31,342 nucleotides of DNA from a virus. The DNA lies in the IMG/VR virus record IMGVR_UViG_3300007734_000564, positions 1-31,342 of that record. One strand, 5' to 3'. Shown in pieces: positions 15,743 through 24,602 of the stretch (position 1 is the stretch's first letter; every line of letters starts with the position of its first letter). The position numbers and the translations under genes are program-made. Under the pieces are notes generated by a model, which did no database searches, was not told where the DNA came from, and worked only from the letters and a program-made list of their open reading frames with translations.

Positions 15743-16240
15743 TTAGGTAATACGACCCTGCTTATGGGGTCTTGCGATCATTACCTTTACTGTGGTACGA
15801 CCTGCTGCTGCCGAGGCAACTGCTGATACTACCGCACCTTGAATTTCCTTGCCAGATCCAGTACCAGCAATGAATCCTGTGGTTAGCACACCAACTGCTG
15901 CACCAGCAGCCAATGATACTAGGCAAGATTTAGCTATAACTGCTTGACCGCTAATCTGATACCAACCGTAGGCAGCAGCCACGTTAGCCGACATAGCAAT
16001 CGCTACTGCGCGAGGGATGTTACCACCGACAGCACTCAATACCGTTTGGTATGTAGATGCGTCATAAGTAACTACTGAACCCACAGTTGTTGAAGCAACA
16101 CCAAGTAGATAGATAAATTCTCCATCTCCGTAGGTTGGATCATTGGCACGGATAATTGTGCCAAGTGGGTGGTTTTGCACCGTGTCTGTAGTCGAGATCG
16201 CTTGACTACCGATGCGTGGGTCTGATGTTCCATAAGCCAT
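15743..16240 (-). CDS. Head decoration / capsid-stabilising protein
   Basis: A 165-residue protein with ATG at 16240 after AAGGAG. It is rich in Ala, Gly, Thr and Val, with alternating beta segments (YGDGEFIYLLGVASTTVGSV, AVAIAMSANVAAAYGWYQISGQA), a pattern typical of head decoration or capsid-associated proteins encoded directly after the major capsid gene. No enzyme motif. The gene is followed by a strong terminator, as expected for a highly expressed capsid transcript. Confidence 0.75.
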   Translation of the reverse strand: MAYGTSDPRIGSQAISTTDTVQNHPLGTIIRANDPTYGDGEFIYLLGVASTTVGSVVTYDASTYQTVLSAVGGNIPRAVAIAMSANVAAAYGWYQISGQAVIAKSCLVSLAAGAAVGVLTTGFIAGTGSGKEIQGAVVSAVASAAAGRTTVKVMIARPHKQGRIT

Positions 16241-16274
16241 TTTTATTACTCCTTATAAGTGAATTGATTAAGAC

Positions 16275-17165
16275 TTAGGCCTTCATGCAGCCTTGTAGGA
16301 ATCTAGCACTAACTACCAGGTTACCTTGGGTCAGAACTGGAATAACTACAGCGTCTTGGTTAACTGATCTCAACTCATCCATCATGGTCATGTTGGCATC
16401 ACGATGCACAACCCACTCAAGATAATCTGTGTTCAGGAAGTAGGCATGACTTGCTGGAATACCGCCAGAAGTATCAAAGAACACATCAGCACTCTTGTAC
16501 TTCATAGAGATCATACCGCCTGCACCGTTTTCATCAGAAGTATAACGCTTCAATGAAGTTTGGCTCTGTTCGTACATGGTGAAATAAATGTCATCCATAA
16601 CGATCATGTCAGGCATATCAGTACCACGAGTCAGTTTGAGCCACAATGGAAGCATTAGAGCCTCAATGGTGGATGCTGATGGGGTGATAGCTGAAACACC
16701 GTTTAGTGGTGCTGCTGCTGATTGCAGAATAGACTTCCAGAATGTCCAAGTTGTTGAATTGATACCACCTACAGTACCAGTTCCCAAATCAGATACTAGG
16801 GCTTGCAGACCGCCAATTTGGTTAGCAGCAGTTCCGTCCGAGTACATATCAGTAGAAAGACCGTTAGCCATTGAGCGCATAGCGTTCTTGACTTTAGCTT
16901 TGGTGAAGTTAATGATTCTGTTCTCGCCAGAGTTAGTACGCAGTTCCAAGCCAGATGCAGCTACGTTTACTGCTACTTGCCTCCAAGGGAACTCCGCACT
17001 TGTCAACACATCTACAGCATTGATGTTTAATACATCGAAGCCAGAGTAACGCTGATAAGTGGAGTTAGCTTGGTAATCAAGTGGTTGAACGATGGTCAAA
17101 CCACCATCTTCCACACGAGTACGGCCTTTTTCTGTCAAACGTCTGAACAGAGCATTGTGTTTTGT
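16275..17165 (-). CDS. Major capsid protein, exon 2 (297 codons with stop)
   Basis: This is the bulk of the coat protein, from TKHNALFRRLTEKGRTR to the terminal LVVSARFLQGCMKA. An uninterrupted frame continues upstream to 17447, but those residues read through the intron and overlap the endonuclease gene in another frame, so they are not capsid. Splicing to exon 1 (17931-18023) gives a 327-residue protein of usual size for this capsid group. A long helix-strand pattern (SGLELRTNSGENRIINFTKA, SSRD-like loops, DMPDMIVMDDIYFTMYEQSQ) and the position between scaffold and decoration gene support the identity. The product forms the icosahedral shell. Confidence 0.88.
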   Translation of the reverse strand, partial: TKHNALFRRLTEKGRTRVEDGGLTIVQPLDYQANSTYQRYSGFDVLNINAVDVLTSAEFPWRQVAVNVAASGLELRTNSGENRIINFTKAKVKNAMRSMANGLSTDMYSDGTAANQIGGLQALVSDLGTGTVGGINSTTWTFWKSILQSAAAPLNGVSAITPSASTIEALMLPLWLKLTRGTDMPDMIVMDDIYFTMYEQSQTSLKRYTSDENGAGGMISMKYKSADVFFDTSGGIPASHAYFLNTDYLEWVVHRDANMTMMDELRSVNQDAVVIPVLTQGNLVVSARFLQGCMKA

Positions 17166-17930
17166 CGATCTTGTTATCGCACGGCTCTTTATCCGTACTT
17201 CTAATACTTTCATATTAGTCCAGACTATATCATCATTGTTTTTTAGCTCTTTTAGCTGCGCTAATCTGTGCGCAATGTTCAGGTGTAAACACCCTGCCTT
17301 TAAGAGCCCTGCTACGCTTGTCATTCGCTTCTGGTGTCCATCTGTTGCCACGCTCTTTATGCGCATTTGCAACACCTTTGCGAATACTCTCTGGACTAAG
17401 TCCTTGTGATTGTTCGTGTGCGTTATACAGTTTGCCAAGCGAAGCATAATGATTTATCCATTTTTGCTCTGTTTCGCAACGTGCGCCTCGATGTGAGTAT
17501 GTTCCTTCTTCTAGTGGTTTGATACTAAACGCACCTTCTCCATACTTCAACCAATCAGCAGTTAACTTAACCGCATGATGCTTGTTATTCCTACACAAAC
17601 ATCTATGTTCCCGAAGTCGCTTACTTAGCTTACTACTTGTAACACCTATGTAAGCAAAACCGTTAACACTACATTCTAAAGCATATATAACAGCCATTCG
17701 GAATTCTCCTCTCTGGTAAAAAACAATGTTCCGCGCTCTTGGGATTATACGCCAGTTCTTGGCTTTTGTCCTAGTCGTTGAACCTTCAACCTATCCCTAG
17801 GTCGCTTGGCTGCTGATTGCCCAATCTTGATTATTTTTAACATTCGCATTTTCGATTACTCAATCTGCTGTAGTTAATCAAGCTATAAGGGGTTTCCAGC
17901 ATTTCACGGAATTTATTCAGGTCTAAATCA
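17166..17930 (-). ncRNA. Group I self-splicing intron in the capsid gene
   Basis: The 765-nt intron pairs as a group I ribozyme. P1: exon CAGGTT (17936-17931) with GACCTG (17923-17918), giving the expected U-G pair at the 5' splice site. P3: AATGTT (17844-17839) with AACATT (17730-17725). P4 region: TTGGGC...GCCAA near 17824-17804. P7: GACTA (17776-17772) with TAGTC (17227-17223). P8: GTTTTTT (17724-17718) with AAAAAAC (17244-17238). The intron ends in G at 17166. The first intron codon is TGA, so unspliced RNA would stop after 31 codons. The endonuclease gene fills the P8 loop. Subgroup not assigned. Confidence 0.9.
17233..17697 (-). CDS. Intron-encoded GIY-YIG homing endonuclease
   Basis: A 154-residue protein with ATG at 17697, eight bases after AGGAG. 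The GIY-YIG nuclease domain occupies about 1-90: IYA at 4-6, YIG at 16-18, candidate catalytic arginine R27, and glutamate E77 in ETEQKWI. The C-terminus carries a NUMOD3-like DNA-binding motif (GRVFTPEHCAQISAAK). The last codons form the 3' strand of intron helix P8 and the stop lies in the J8/7 joining segment. It likely cuts intronless capsid alleles and so spreads the intron. The nuclease domain looks intact. Confidence 0.9.
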   Translation of the reverse strand: MAVIYALECSVNGFAYIGVTSSKLSKRLREHRCLCRNNKHHAVKLTADWLKYGEGAFSIKPLEEGTYSHRGARCETEQKWINHYASLGKLYNAHEQSQGLSPESIRKGVANAHKERGNRWTPEANDKRSRALKGRVFTPEHCAQISAAKRAKKQ

Positions 17931-18023
17931 AACCTGATCGGCCACTTCTTTCGAGTGGGCGCGATAAGTCGTGGAAGCTAGTTCACTCCACGCTGTGATA
18001 ATGGTGCTTGCTGGTGATGCCAT
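17931..18023 (-). CDS. Major capsid protein, exon 1 (31 codons)
   Basis: ATG at 18023 with AAGGAG eight bases upstream begins a 31-residue segment, MASPASTIITAWSELASTTY then RAHSKEVADQV, after which the frame meets TGA, the first intron codon. Joining to 17165 gives ...KEVADQV-TKHNALFRRL, in frame. The N-terminal helix fits a coat protein. It lies 11 bases downstream of the scaffold stop. Confidence 0.88.
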
Positions 18024-18034
18024 AATTTATCTCC

Positions 18035-19024
18035 TTAATACATTCCAAGTTCTTTAGCTTTGGAACGAATGGTATCTTCGATTGAGCCTACCGCAGCTTG
18101 AGCAGGTATTACTCCCCTGGTTCTCACGTTTGCGCTAGACAGTTTTTTTGCTTCTATAGCCTTGGTAGCTGCTTTAGATCGAATCTCTTTTTGCTGTTCT
18201 GCAAGTAGAGTTGCCCTAATCGCTGGGTCTGCCCATATAGCTGTTTCGTAAGCCTCTTGAAGTGATTTAGAAGCGTTTCCCTCTAATAGAGTAGCCATCC
18301 TATCTCTAACTGCTTCAAAATGCTCATTCTTTGCTGCAAAGGCTGCTATATCGTTGTTTAGCGATGCTGCCTCACGTTCCTGCATATTCTGCATCTGTTG
18401 AGCCTGTTGAGCCTCAAACTGTTGCAATCTGTTCTGCAAGTGTCCTATCTCAGGATTAGCTTGCGAGTTATTCTGTTGATCGAACCATTCGGGATTAATA
18501 CCGTATGATTGAATAATGTGTTGAATTACCGCTACTTTCTGTGCTGGTGATCCATAACGTAAATTATGGTCGGTCTGCATCAGTCCAGTAATAGCCTGTT
18601 CTGGTGTAGTGCCTATCTTCTGGATAGTATCTCTGAATGGGGCAAATGCCTTCTCGTATGTGTTACCACGTTCAGCAGCTACCTTGTAATGTTCTACACC
18701 TCTGTGTATATCGCCTTCTCGTCTAGCAATCTCTGCCTGTATATCTGGTGGCAAGGTTGCAAACTTGGCTTGTTGTTCCTTCTTCCATGAAGATGGGGCG
18801 CGTACTGTACTTTCTGGTTCTGCATCAGGTATCGATTCTGAAGCCTCTGAAGGGGTCGTAAGCGCATTATCTTCTGAACTAGCTACCACAGGGGCAGATT
18901 CAGTTACTTCCTTCTCTTGAGCCTCTGGTTCGTTCCTAGACTGTATCTCAGCCCAAGCACTACCTATTGTTTCATCCATCGTTGGTGCAACTTCGTCTTT
19001 CTGGGTTTCCAGATCTTCACTCAT
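18035..19024 (-). CDS. Capsid scaffolding protein
   Basis: A 329-residue acidic, helical protein. Residues 1-80 are Glu/Ser/Pro-rich and probably disordered; about 85-130 (SSWKKEQQAKFATLPPDIQAE...) is a motif common in phage scaffold proteins of this type; a Gln/Asn-rich coiled coil (NRLQQFEAQQAQQMQNMQ) follows; the C-terminus is basic and helical, as expected for contact with coat protein. It sits directly before the major capsid gene and overlaps the previous gene by eight bases. It would be removed from the shell during maturation. Confidence 0.85.
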   Translation of the reverse strand: MSEDLETQKDEVAPTMDETIGSAWAEIQSRNEPEAQEKEVTESAPVVASSEDNALTTPSEASESIPDAEPESTVRAPSSWKKEQQAKFATLPPDIQAEIARREGDIHRGVEHYKVAAERGNTYEKAFAPFRDTIQKIGTTPEQAITGLMQTDHNLRYGSPAQKVAVIQHIIQSYGINPEWFDQQNNSQANPEIGHLQNRLQQFEAQQAQQMQNMQEREAASLNNDIAAFAAKNEHFEAVRDRMATLLEGNASKSLQEAYETAIWADPAIRATLLAEQQKEIRSKAATKAIEAKKLSSANVRTRGVIPAQAAVGSIEDTIRSKAKELGMY

Positions 19025-19406
19025 GTGCAGCTTCTCCGCTAGTTAAAACCTTTCTTGTTGCTAGTGGTAGGTCGTGAAAAGCGTTGGTTGCAGCCTTTTC
19101 TGCCGACTTATCTAGCATTGAATCAAATTCCTTTTCCCTGCCTTGCGCCATCTGTGTTTCTATCTCTTTCCCCTCCCAGGGTCTTGAGCCTGATTCGGCT
19201 AAGTCCTTCTTGCGTTGGTTGGGTGAATCTATCCATTGTCCTGTTACTGGGCTTTGGTATGACTGCATAACGTATACGTTACAACATGTTAGCTGTTTCT
19301 CAGCAGTCTTACCACACTCACAATACTGTTGCTCGGCTACGTTGGCAGCCTTTAAGAATCTTTCAAACTTCTTACCGCATGGGCATAGATAGTCAAATAC
19401 TGGCAT
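19017..19406 (-). CDS. FmdB-type zinc-ribbon protein
   Basis: A 129-residue protein. The N-terminus MPVFDYLCPCGKKFERFLK followed by YCECGK is the FmdB-like zinc ribbon (CPCG at 8-11, CECG at 29-32). The rest, including SPVTGQWIDS and QRKKDLAESG, matches small proteins commonly encoded between portal and scaffold genes in podophages. Zinc binding is probable; a specific role is not known. It overlaps the scaffold start by eight bases. Confidence 0.78.
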   Translation of the reverse strand: MPVFDYLCPCGKKFERFLKAANVAEQQYCECGKTAEKQLTCCNVYVMQSYQSPVTGQWIDSPNQRKKDLAESGSRPWEGKEIETQMAQGREKEFDSMLDKSAEKAATNAFHDLPLATRKVLTSGEAAHE

Positions 19407-19625
19407 TTATCCTACCATCGCGTTGGTAATGGTCGTGGCTTGTGTCGCTGCGCTATCTGTATTGGTCGTGAGTATCCATCTGTTCTTGCCAGCATAAGGT
19501 GCTACACCGCCAGATACATAGAACTCGTCTTTAGTGGAACTAACTGGATTAACCCTCAGAATCTTCATATTCTTTTCGGTTGCGTCTAGTGCTGCCTGTA
19601 CTGCTACTGCGCTTACGATTGCCAT
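19407..19625 (-). CDS. Small phage protein between portal and scaffold
   Basis: A 72-residue protein with ATG at 19625 after AGGAG. It starts with an amphipathic helix (AIVSAVAVQAALDATEKNM) and continues as beta-prone sequence (EFYVSGGVAPYAGKNRWIL). No recognised domain. The conserved location in the head module suggests a minor structural or assembly role. Confidence 0.65.
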   Translation of the reverse strand: MAIVSAVAVQAALDATEKNMKILRVNPVSSTKDEFYVSGGVAPYAGKNRWILTTNTDSAATQATTITNAMVG

Positions 19626-19633
19626 GATTACTC

Positions 19634-19891
19634 CTAAATGAACATTAAAATAGCTTCTTCGTCATCTATTTCTAAATGCGATTGTAACTCATTTGCGTTA
19701 ACTCGTGTTGGTTTTAGTGTATATCTTTCAACAGTTAATGCGGATATTGCCTCTGGTACAACGATTTCGTTCCCGAAGTCATCCTTTCGTGGCTTGGGTT
19801 TATATTTGAGATTCTTTACAGTTCTGGGCGCATCGTCATCGGCCTCCATCATCACCTCTATGCCTTTTTCGTACTTTATATAAGCTGCCAT
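19634..19891 (-). CDS. Small acidic phage protein
   Basis: An 85-residue protein whose ATG overlaps the portal stop. It contains many charged residues (EADDDAPR, KYKPKPRKDD) and ends with DDEEAILMFI. No family recognised. Part of the head operon directly downstream of portal. Confidence 0.6.
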   Translation of the reverse strand: MAAYIKYEKGIEVMMEADDDAPRTVKNLKYKPKPRKDDFGNEIVVPEAISALTVERYTLKPTRVNANELQSHLEIDDEEAILMFI

Positions 19892-22374
19892 TATTGTACA
19901 CCTGCAATCTTGCCGTTAGCATCACGAAGGATGGTTCTGGGCTTCTGTAGGTGTTCCATTACAGAGCCTATCTGTCCCATAGCATCGTTGTGCATTTGCA
20001 GCATCATATCCATTCTGTTGTTGTCATCGTTGAACATAACATTGTTATTCCCTAGTGATTCAGCTACTTCTGTGTTGGCTGCGTTAGTGGCTGCGAGCAT
20101 GGCTGTGTCCATAGTGGTCTTGGAACTGATCTGGCCTAGCAGTATCTTGGTAGAGGCATCTAGTTCAGCCTTCCACCGTTCAAACTCCTGTTCTTTCTCA
20201 AGTTTAGCCATCTCCAACTCGGTTGAATAGCGTTGTGCCATCTCATCCGACTGTGCCTTGAGTTCAGCCTTGAAGCGTTCGACTTCCATCGTTGCTTGGG
20301 CTTGTGCTTGACTAGCTTGGGCATCGGCTGCTGCTCTCATCTGTTCAGACTGGGCTGTAGCTTGCGTTTTCATCTGTTCTAGTTGAGCAGATTGGTCTAG
20401 TTTCGCCTTCTCTAGCTGTGCCTGTCCTTGCAACTCCATGTTCTTGAGTTGTAGTAAGTCTTGATGTTTACGCATCTCAAGCTGTTGTTTGGCTTGTTCT
20501 GCTGCTGCTGCACCCGCATTAGGATCTTGTGGGGCTTGTGGTTCTTTCATCTTGTCCAGAGCATCCTCTACCGCAGAACCCATCTTGGATCGACGACATA
20601 TGGTCATCATAATCTCTTTGGCAGCTTCCATCGGTAATGCACCCATCTGTACGGCTGGGGCTACACCTTGCACGAACGCTACGATACCAGTTAGCAACTC
20701 AGTCAAGCCCTTCATATCCTCTTGGACAGTCGAAGCTGTGGTTGAATCGGTTTCCACATCGATCCTGTAGGTGCGTTGGCAGTCATCCTTAATAACCTTC
20801 TGTAAACTCTCCCAAGTGAATGGTGGTGGTACAGGCTGTTGTGGTGGCTGTGGTGGTGTACCGCCCATAGGTGGTTGACCAGGTGGCTGCATCTGAGCCA
20901 TTTGAGCCTGTTGGTTGAACATCTCCATCTGCGATTGGTACTGCATCATCGCTTGCTGAACTTGCTCGTCAGTAGGGTAGTTTAAGCCTGTCATCTTCTG
21001 CAAGGTATCAAGCTGGAACTTCTCGGAGATAATCTCAGCCATAATACGCATCATATCTCTAATATAACGCTGTAATTCACGTTGAAGTGTCGAGATACGC
21101 ATCGTACCCCATTGGGCTTTGATCTGCTGTGCGCCAAGCGTTTCACTAGCGTTGGACTGACCGCGTAGAATATCGCCTAATCCATTGATTTCATAGATAA
21201 CTTGCTTACAGGCTTCACGTTGCTGAGTGAGAACAACTACCACCTTGGCAGCTTGCTCAATAGGCATCATCCAGATAGCTTTTTCAATGCCTCCACGCTC
21301 TAACCAAGCAGCAGCATTTTGGGCTGGAATCAAGTCGTTATCGTTACCCTTCAGGAGTTCTGATACCTCACTCATGGTTGAATCGTATATACCCCGAACC
21401 TTGAGGGCATCGTATATCTTGTTGATTCGTGTTGATACTTTGTCCAGTTCCTCGGCTTGCTCTTGATACTGCGAGTAAAGCGTAGTAGGTAGCATAGTAC
21501 CGCCATCAACGATAGCGTATACAGGTCTAGCGATAGGGAAGAACGAAGTTAACTCTAGCGGATCTTCCAGTATCTTTAAAGGCTCGGTACAGTTCTGGGA
21601 TACGAAGATTACTTGCTTTTCCTCTTTATCCCATATCTCCCATACACTTGCAGTCTTGAAGGCATCAATAGTGGATTCATCTTCACGATTCACATCCTCA
21701 TCGTTGGTGTCATCGAGGCGCATCTTCTCGCCCTTATCGCCAAACTTCTCTACTAGGTCATCGCGCGTCATTCTGTGGTGGAAGGCGATCCATTGCACTT
21801 CTTCCCACGTTTTTCCTGCACCCATACGAAAGTCATCGTATTGAACATGCTCAATTACTACTTGTTCCCAGCCCAGTTCCTCGGTTGTTTCAACTTCTAG
21901 GGATTCAGTCTGTAGTGATTCAGTTTCCTGTGGCTCTTCGTCAGAGTAGCCTACTTGCTCGAATGATGGAACGTAGCGGATTCGATTGACACCACGACCA
22001 GTTAACAACATATCCAACAATGAATGTTTAATAGCCGTGTCGAACTGCTCAATATCAACGCTAAACTCTAGTGAACGTGAGAGTATGTCGGATACAGCCT
22101 TACCTACTGGATCTTCGTCCTTGAACCGTCTACGAACATTAGGCTGTGGAAGTGAGTTGTATACCGCTGGCATCAAAGTTTCGGTATTCGACCACAGTAT
22201 GTTAAAACTGTTCTTTTTCCTGTTCCTACCACGATAGCGATCTATAGTAGATTTGGCAGTCTTACGCCATTCAGCCTCGCGTTTATCAGATAGCTTGAGT
22301 TCGAGCATCCACCTTCTTTGGATACCCTTATCGCCCTCTCCCAGTTCCTCTTTGCGTTCGTTCTGGGCTTCCAT
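19891..22374 (-). CDS. Portal protein
   Basis: An 827-residue protein. The N-terminal third (RRKKNSF-like basic stretch, then FNILWSNTETLMPAVYNSLP, PVGKAVSDILSRSLEFSVD) and the central MTGLNYP/QQREACKQVIYEINGLGDIL region are typical of P22/SU10-type portals, which form the dodecameric DNA channel. Around 490-530 is a Gln/Pro-rich stretch; from about 620 to 740 is a long Gln/Ala/Lys coiled coil, the barrel seen in large portals. It follows TerL and one small gene and precedes the scaffold. Length is within the usual 650-830 range. Confidence 0.9.
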   Translation of the reverse strand: MEAQNERKEELGEGDKGIQRRWMLELKLSDKREAEWRKTAKSTIDRYRGRNRKKNSFNILWSNTETLMPAVYNSLPQPNVRRRFKDEDPVGKAVSDILSRSLEFSVDIEQFDTAIKHSLLDMLLTGRGVNRIRYVPSFEQVGYSDEEPQETESLQTESLEVETTEELGWEQVVIEHVQYDDFRMGAGKTWEEVQWIAFHHRMTRDDLVEKFGDKGEKMRLDDTNDEDVNREDESTIDAFKTASVWEIWDKEEKQVIFVSQNCTEPLKILEDPLELTSFFPIARPVYAIVDGGTMLPTTLYSQYQEQAEELDKVSTRINKIYDALKVRGIYDSTMSEVSELLKGNDNDLIPAQNAAAWLERGGIEKAIWMMPIEQAAKVVVVLTQQREACKQVIYEINGLGDILRGQSNASETLGAQQIKAQWGTMRISTLQRELQRYIRDMMRIMAEIISEKFQLDTLQKMTGLNYPTDEQVQQAMMQYQSQMEMFNQQAQMAQMQPPGQPPMGGTPPQPPQQPVPPPFTWESLQKVIKDDCQRTYRIDVETDSTTASTVQEDMKGLTELLTGIVAFVQGVAPAVQMGALPMEAAKEIMMTICRRSKMGSAVEDALDKMKEPQAPQDPNAGAAAAEQAKQQLEMRKHQDLLQLKNMELQGQAQLEKAKLDQSAQLEQMKTQATAQSEQMRAAADAQASQAQAQATMEVERFKAELKAQSDEMAQRYSTELEMAKLEKEQEFERWKAELDASTKILLGQISSKTTMDTAMLAATNAANTEVAESLGNNNVMFNDDNNRMDMMLQMHNDAMGQIGSVMEHLQKPRTILRDANGKIAGVQ

Positions 22375-22375
22375 G

Positions 22376-22873
22376 TTAGCTTACAGTCGCGCCAGCTTGT
22401 AATGGGGTGTATCTAAGGTAGTGTTTCCATGTGCCAGTTGTTGATCCTACTCCTATAACAACTTTCAGCGTTCCTGCTGGGAAGTATACACCACGAGCAG
22501 CTTGGCTTAACCCTACACCATTTGGTGAGATTACAGGGGCAGTAGCTAGTGCATCGCCTACTAGGGTTATTATTGTTCCTGCTGCTACTGATGCTAGTGT
22601 AGTGGTAGCACCTGAGATGGTGGTTGATGTGCCTATTGTGGGAACTATTTGATACTGTAGTGTTGAGGCAGTAGCGTTATTAGCTGTAACGCATACGGAT
22701 ACCAAATCGTGTATTGTAACATCGCCAGTAGCTGTGAAAATTGTATTGCCGTTCACCATGACTGCTGTCGCTGATACTACATTGTTATCATCTAGTCCTG
22801 ATATTTGCGCCCCTGTGTGGCTATACCATACGTTATTGTGGTAAATGTCTAGCGGATCTGTTCCGAATGGCAT
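22376..22873 (-). CDS. Small beta-rich protein between terminase and portal
   Basis: A 165-residue protein with ATG at 22873. It is rich in Thr, Val, Ala and Gly with repeated strands (VVSATAVMVNGNTIFTATGD, TTISGATTTLASVAAGTI), and ends WKHYLRYTPLQAGATVS. The pattern fits a minor capsid or decoration-like protein. No family was recognised. Stop and portal start are one base apart. Confidence 0.6.
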   Translation of the reverse strand: MPFGTDPLDIYHNNVWYSHTGAQISGLDDNNVVSATAVMVNGNTIFTATGDVTIHDLVSVCVTANNATASTLQYQIVPTIGTSTTISGATTTLASVAAGTIITLVGDALATAPVISPNGVGLSQAARGVYFPAGTLKVVIGVGSTTGTWKHYLRYTPLQAGATVS

Positions 22874-22881
22874 ACTATCTC

Positions 22882-24204
22882 CTAATCATCATTAATGCGC
22901 TTGTTGCGCTGGGCTTTAATTAACTCAGCGATGGTCTGCTGGGTCGGGTATCTTATCTCAGGAGGGGGTTTAGGTTTCTGTTCCTCTCGCCAAGCTACTG
23001 AAAGCATACGGAAGGCGTCAGCATCGTGAGAAGTCCAGTCATGCAATGGATGCTCTCTAAACGCCTTCCTACCCTCGTCAAACTCTCTACGGTATAACGA
23101 CAGACTGTTTAATCCATCCCTGCATTTATCTCTATCGAACCAGCACTTAGGCAAGGTCATTCTAGCAGCCTGAATACCATCCTGAATGGACAGCGTAGGC
23201 ACAATCCTACTAGCAAAGCCTAGCGTTAAGAACTGTTCTTGAACACTCTTACCTGCCGCTGCCAATGTCTTGGCTCTAGCATCATGGGGTAGCCATACAA
23301 AAGGCTTGCCTCCCATCTTGGGGTAATTATACCCCTTTTCGGACAATATTGTTGAATAAAAGGCGATGTTTTCCCCATTTGTGGCAAAGTGGTCAATAAC
23401 ATGGATCTCACCATTGATGATCTGCCACCACCAAATAGCCGTATCATCTGAGTAACCTATGTCAAATGCTGCGTGGGTTTCGACTTCTACTTGATGTGGT
23501 ACTGAGCATATCTGGCCTGAACTCTCCAATAGTGCTAATTCCTTGCCATAGTACGAACCTTGAATAGCTGCCTCGAATGAACACTCGAACTCCTGTTCGT
23601 ATTGATCATCCGTCATTTCGCACTTGGCTGCTGCTAACTCTACTGGGTCTATCAGGCCTGAATCACTAGCCTTGAGCATGAGCCTGAACCAATCTGCTGA
23701 CGATTCGGTACGCATCCATAGGTCGTAGAAGTCATTATGCCCTTTGGGTGTCCCAATGAACACTCCCCAGCCCTTACGATCTGACAGAGCAGGTCTAAGC
23801 ACTTCACCCCATATAGATGGCTTCATATCAGCGTATTCATCGAGTATAACTCCGTCAAGGTATAGACCCCTCATCCTATCTGGGTTATCCGCCCCATATA
23901 GCCTTATACGGCTTCCATTTGGCAAGTCTGCGCGTAGTTCTGATTCGTTGTAGGAGATACCAGGAATATCGGATGTTAATTGCTTAATGTATACCCATGC
24001 CACATCCTTTGCCTGATTGAACTGTGGGCAGATATACGCAAACCGTGCATTAAGTTTAGGGGTAACGAGGGCGCAAGTAACCAACTCAGCTATGCAAGCT
24101 ACAGTCTTACCTGCTCGTCTATGGCAGACTAATACTCCCCAGCGTTCTTTTCTACGATGGAACTTGTCGAAAGCATCTCTAACTGCGTACTGGTTGATTC
24201 CCAC
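22882..24204 (-). CDS. terL: Terminase large subunit
   Basis: A 440-residue motor that packages DNA into the prohead. Walker A HRRAGKT is at 28-34, Walker B GVILDEYAD around 118-126 with the catalytic glutamate E123, then the motor motif GTPKGHNDFYD. The nuclease domain begins with AFDIGYSDDTAIWWW (about 245), and the second acidic site is in SHDADAFRM near 400. The start is GTG at 24204, one base into the TerS stop TAG. Start position fits homologs, in which the ATPase domain begins about 25 residues before Walker A. Confidence 0.95.
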   Translation of the reverse strand: MGINQYAVRDAFDKFHRRKERWGVLVCHRRAGKTVACIAELVTCALVTPKLNARFAYICPQFNQAKDVAWVYIKQLTSDIPGISYNESELRADLPNGSRIRLYGADNPDRMRGLYLDGVILDEYADMKPSIWGEVLRPALSDRKGWGVFIGTPKGHNDFYDLWMRTESSADWFRLMLKASDSGLIDPVELAAAKCEMTDDQYEQEFECSFEAAIQGSYYGKELALLESSGQICSVPHQVEVETHAAFDIGYSDDTAIWWWQIINGEIHVIDHFATNGENIAFYSTILSEKGYNYPKMGGKPFVWLPHDARAKTLAAAGKSVQEQFLTLGFASRIVPTLSIQDGIQAARMTLPKCWFDRDKCRDGLNSLSLYRREFDEGRKAFREHPLHDWTSHDADAFRMLSVAWREEQKPKPPPEIRYPTQQTIAELIKAQRNKRINDD

Positions 24205-24602
24205 TAGGTATTGCGGTCAATCATGTTTTGGGTAACGAATGGGAGTAGTAACTCAAACTTGTGATCTACGTTGAGTTGTCCTGGTGCATTGAATCCGTGC
24301 ATACAGTTCAATTCCTTCACCGAGGCTACCCTGTCTGAACACTTAGCATCTGGTGAGTTGTAGACTGCGACTAATGCGATTACTGACTTCTCTCTTGTCC
24401 ATAACTCCTTTTGAACCAATGTCTTGCGTAACTCTGCTATCCTTAGTGCCACTTTAGGGTTTGAAACTAGCTTGCTTGCCTCTACATATATTGAATTTTC
24501 TTGTGAGTTTTCAGTATTATACGCTTCACGGTAGGCATCAGCCTGTGTCTTACCATTGACTATAGCTAATGCGAATGATTCTTGTTTAGCTGTGAGTGTC
24601 AT
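24204..24602 (-). CDS. terS: Terminase small subunit
   Basis: A 132-residue protein. The N-terminus LTAKQESFALAIVNGKTQAD then AYREAYN and SKLVSNPKVALRIAELR is the classic helix-turn-helix/coiled-coil pattern of phage TerS. It recognises phage DNA and recruits TerL, encoded next with a one-base overlap. The C-terminal residues (KFELLLPFVTQNM) probably contact TerL. Confidence 0.9.
   Translation of the reverse strand: MTLTAKQESFALAIVNGKTQADAYREAYNTENSQENSIYVEASKLVSNPKVALRIAELRKTLVQKELWTREKSVIALVAVYNSPDAKCSDRVASVKELNCMHGFNAPGQLNVDHKFELLLPFVTQNMIDRNT

Noticed and set aside
17166-17447. Upstream part of the 390-residue capsid frame (starting MLRLANCITHTN)
   Set aside because: It lies in the intron and overlaps the endonuclease gene in another frame; exon 1 at 17931-18023 has a proper ribosome site and a plausible coat N-terminus.
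19084-19392. Plus-strand frame of 102 residues opposite the FmdB-type gene
   Set aside because: Cysteine and serine pattern is a mirror of the real minus-strand coding sequence.
23320-23339. Perfect inverted repeat GGGGTA-ATTA-TACCCC followed by TTTT inside TerL
   Set aside because: It encodes the residues KGYNYPK in the TerL frame and lies mid-gene; a terminator there is unlikely, so chance is preferred.
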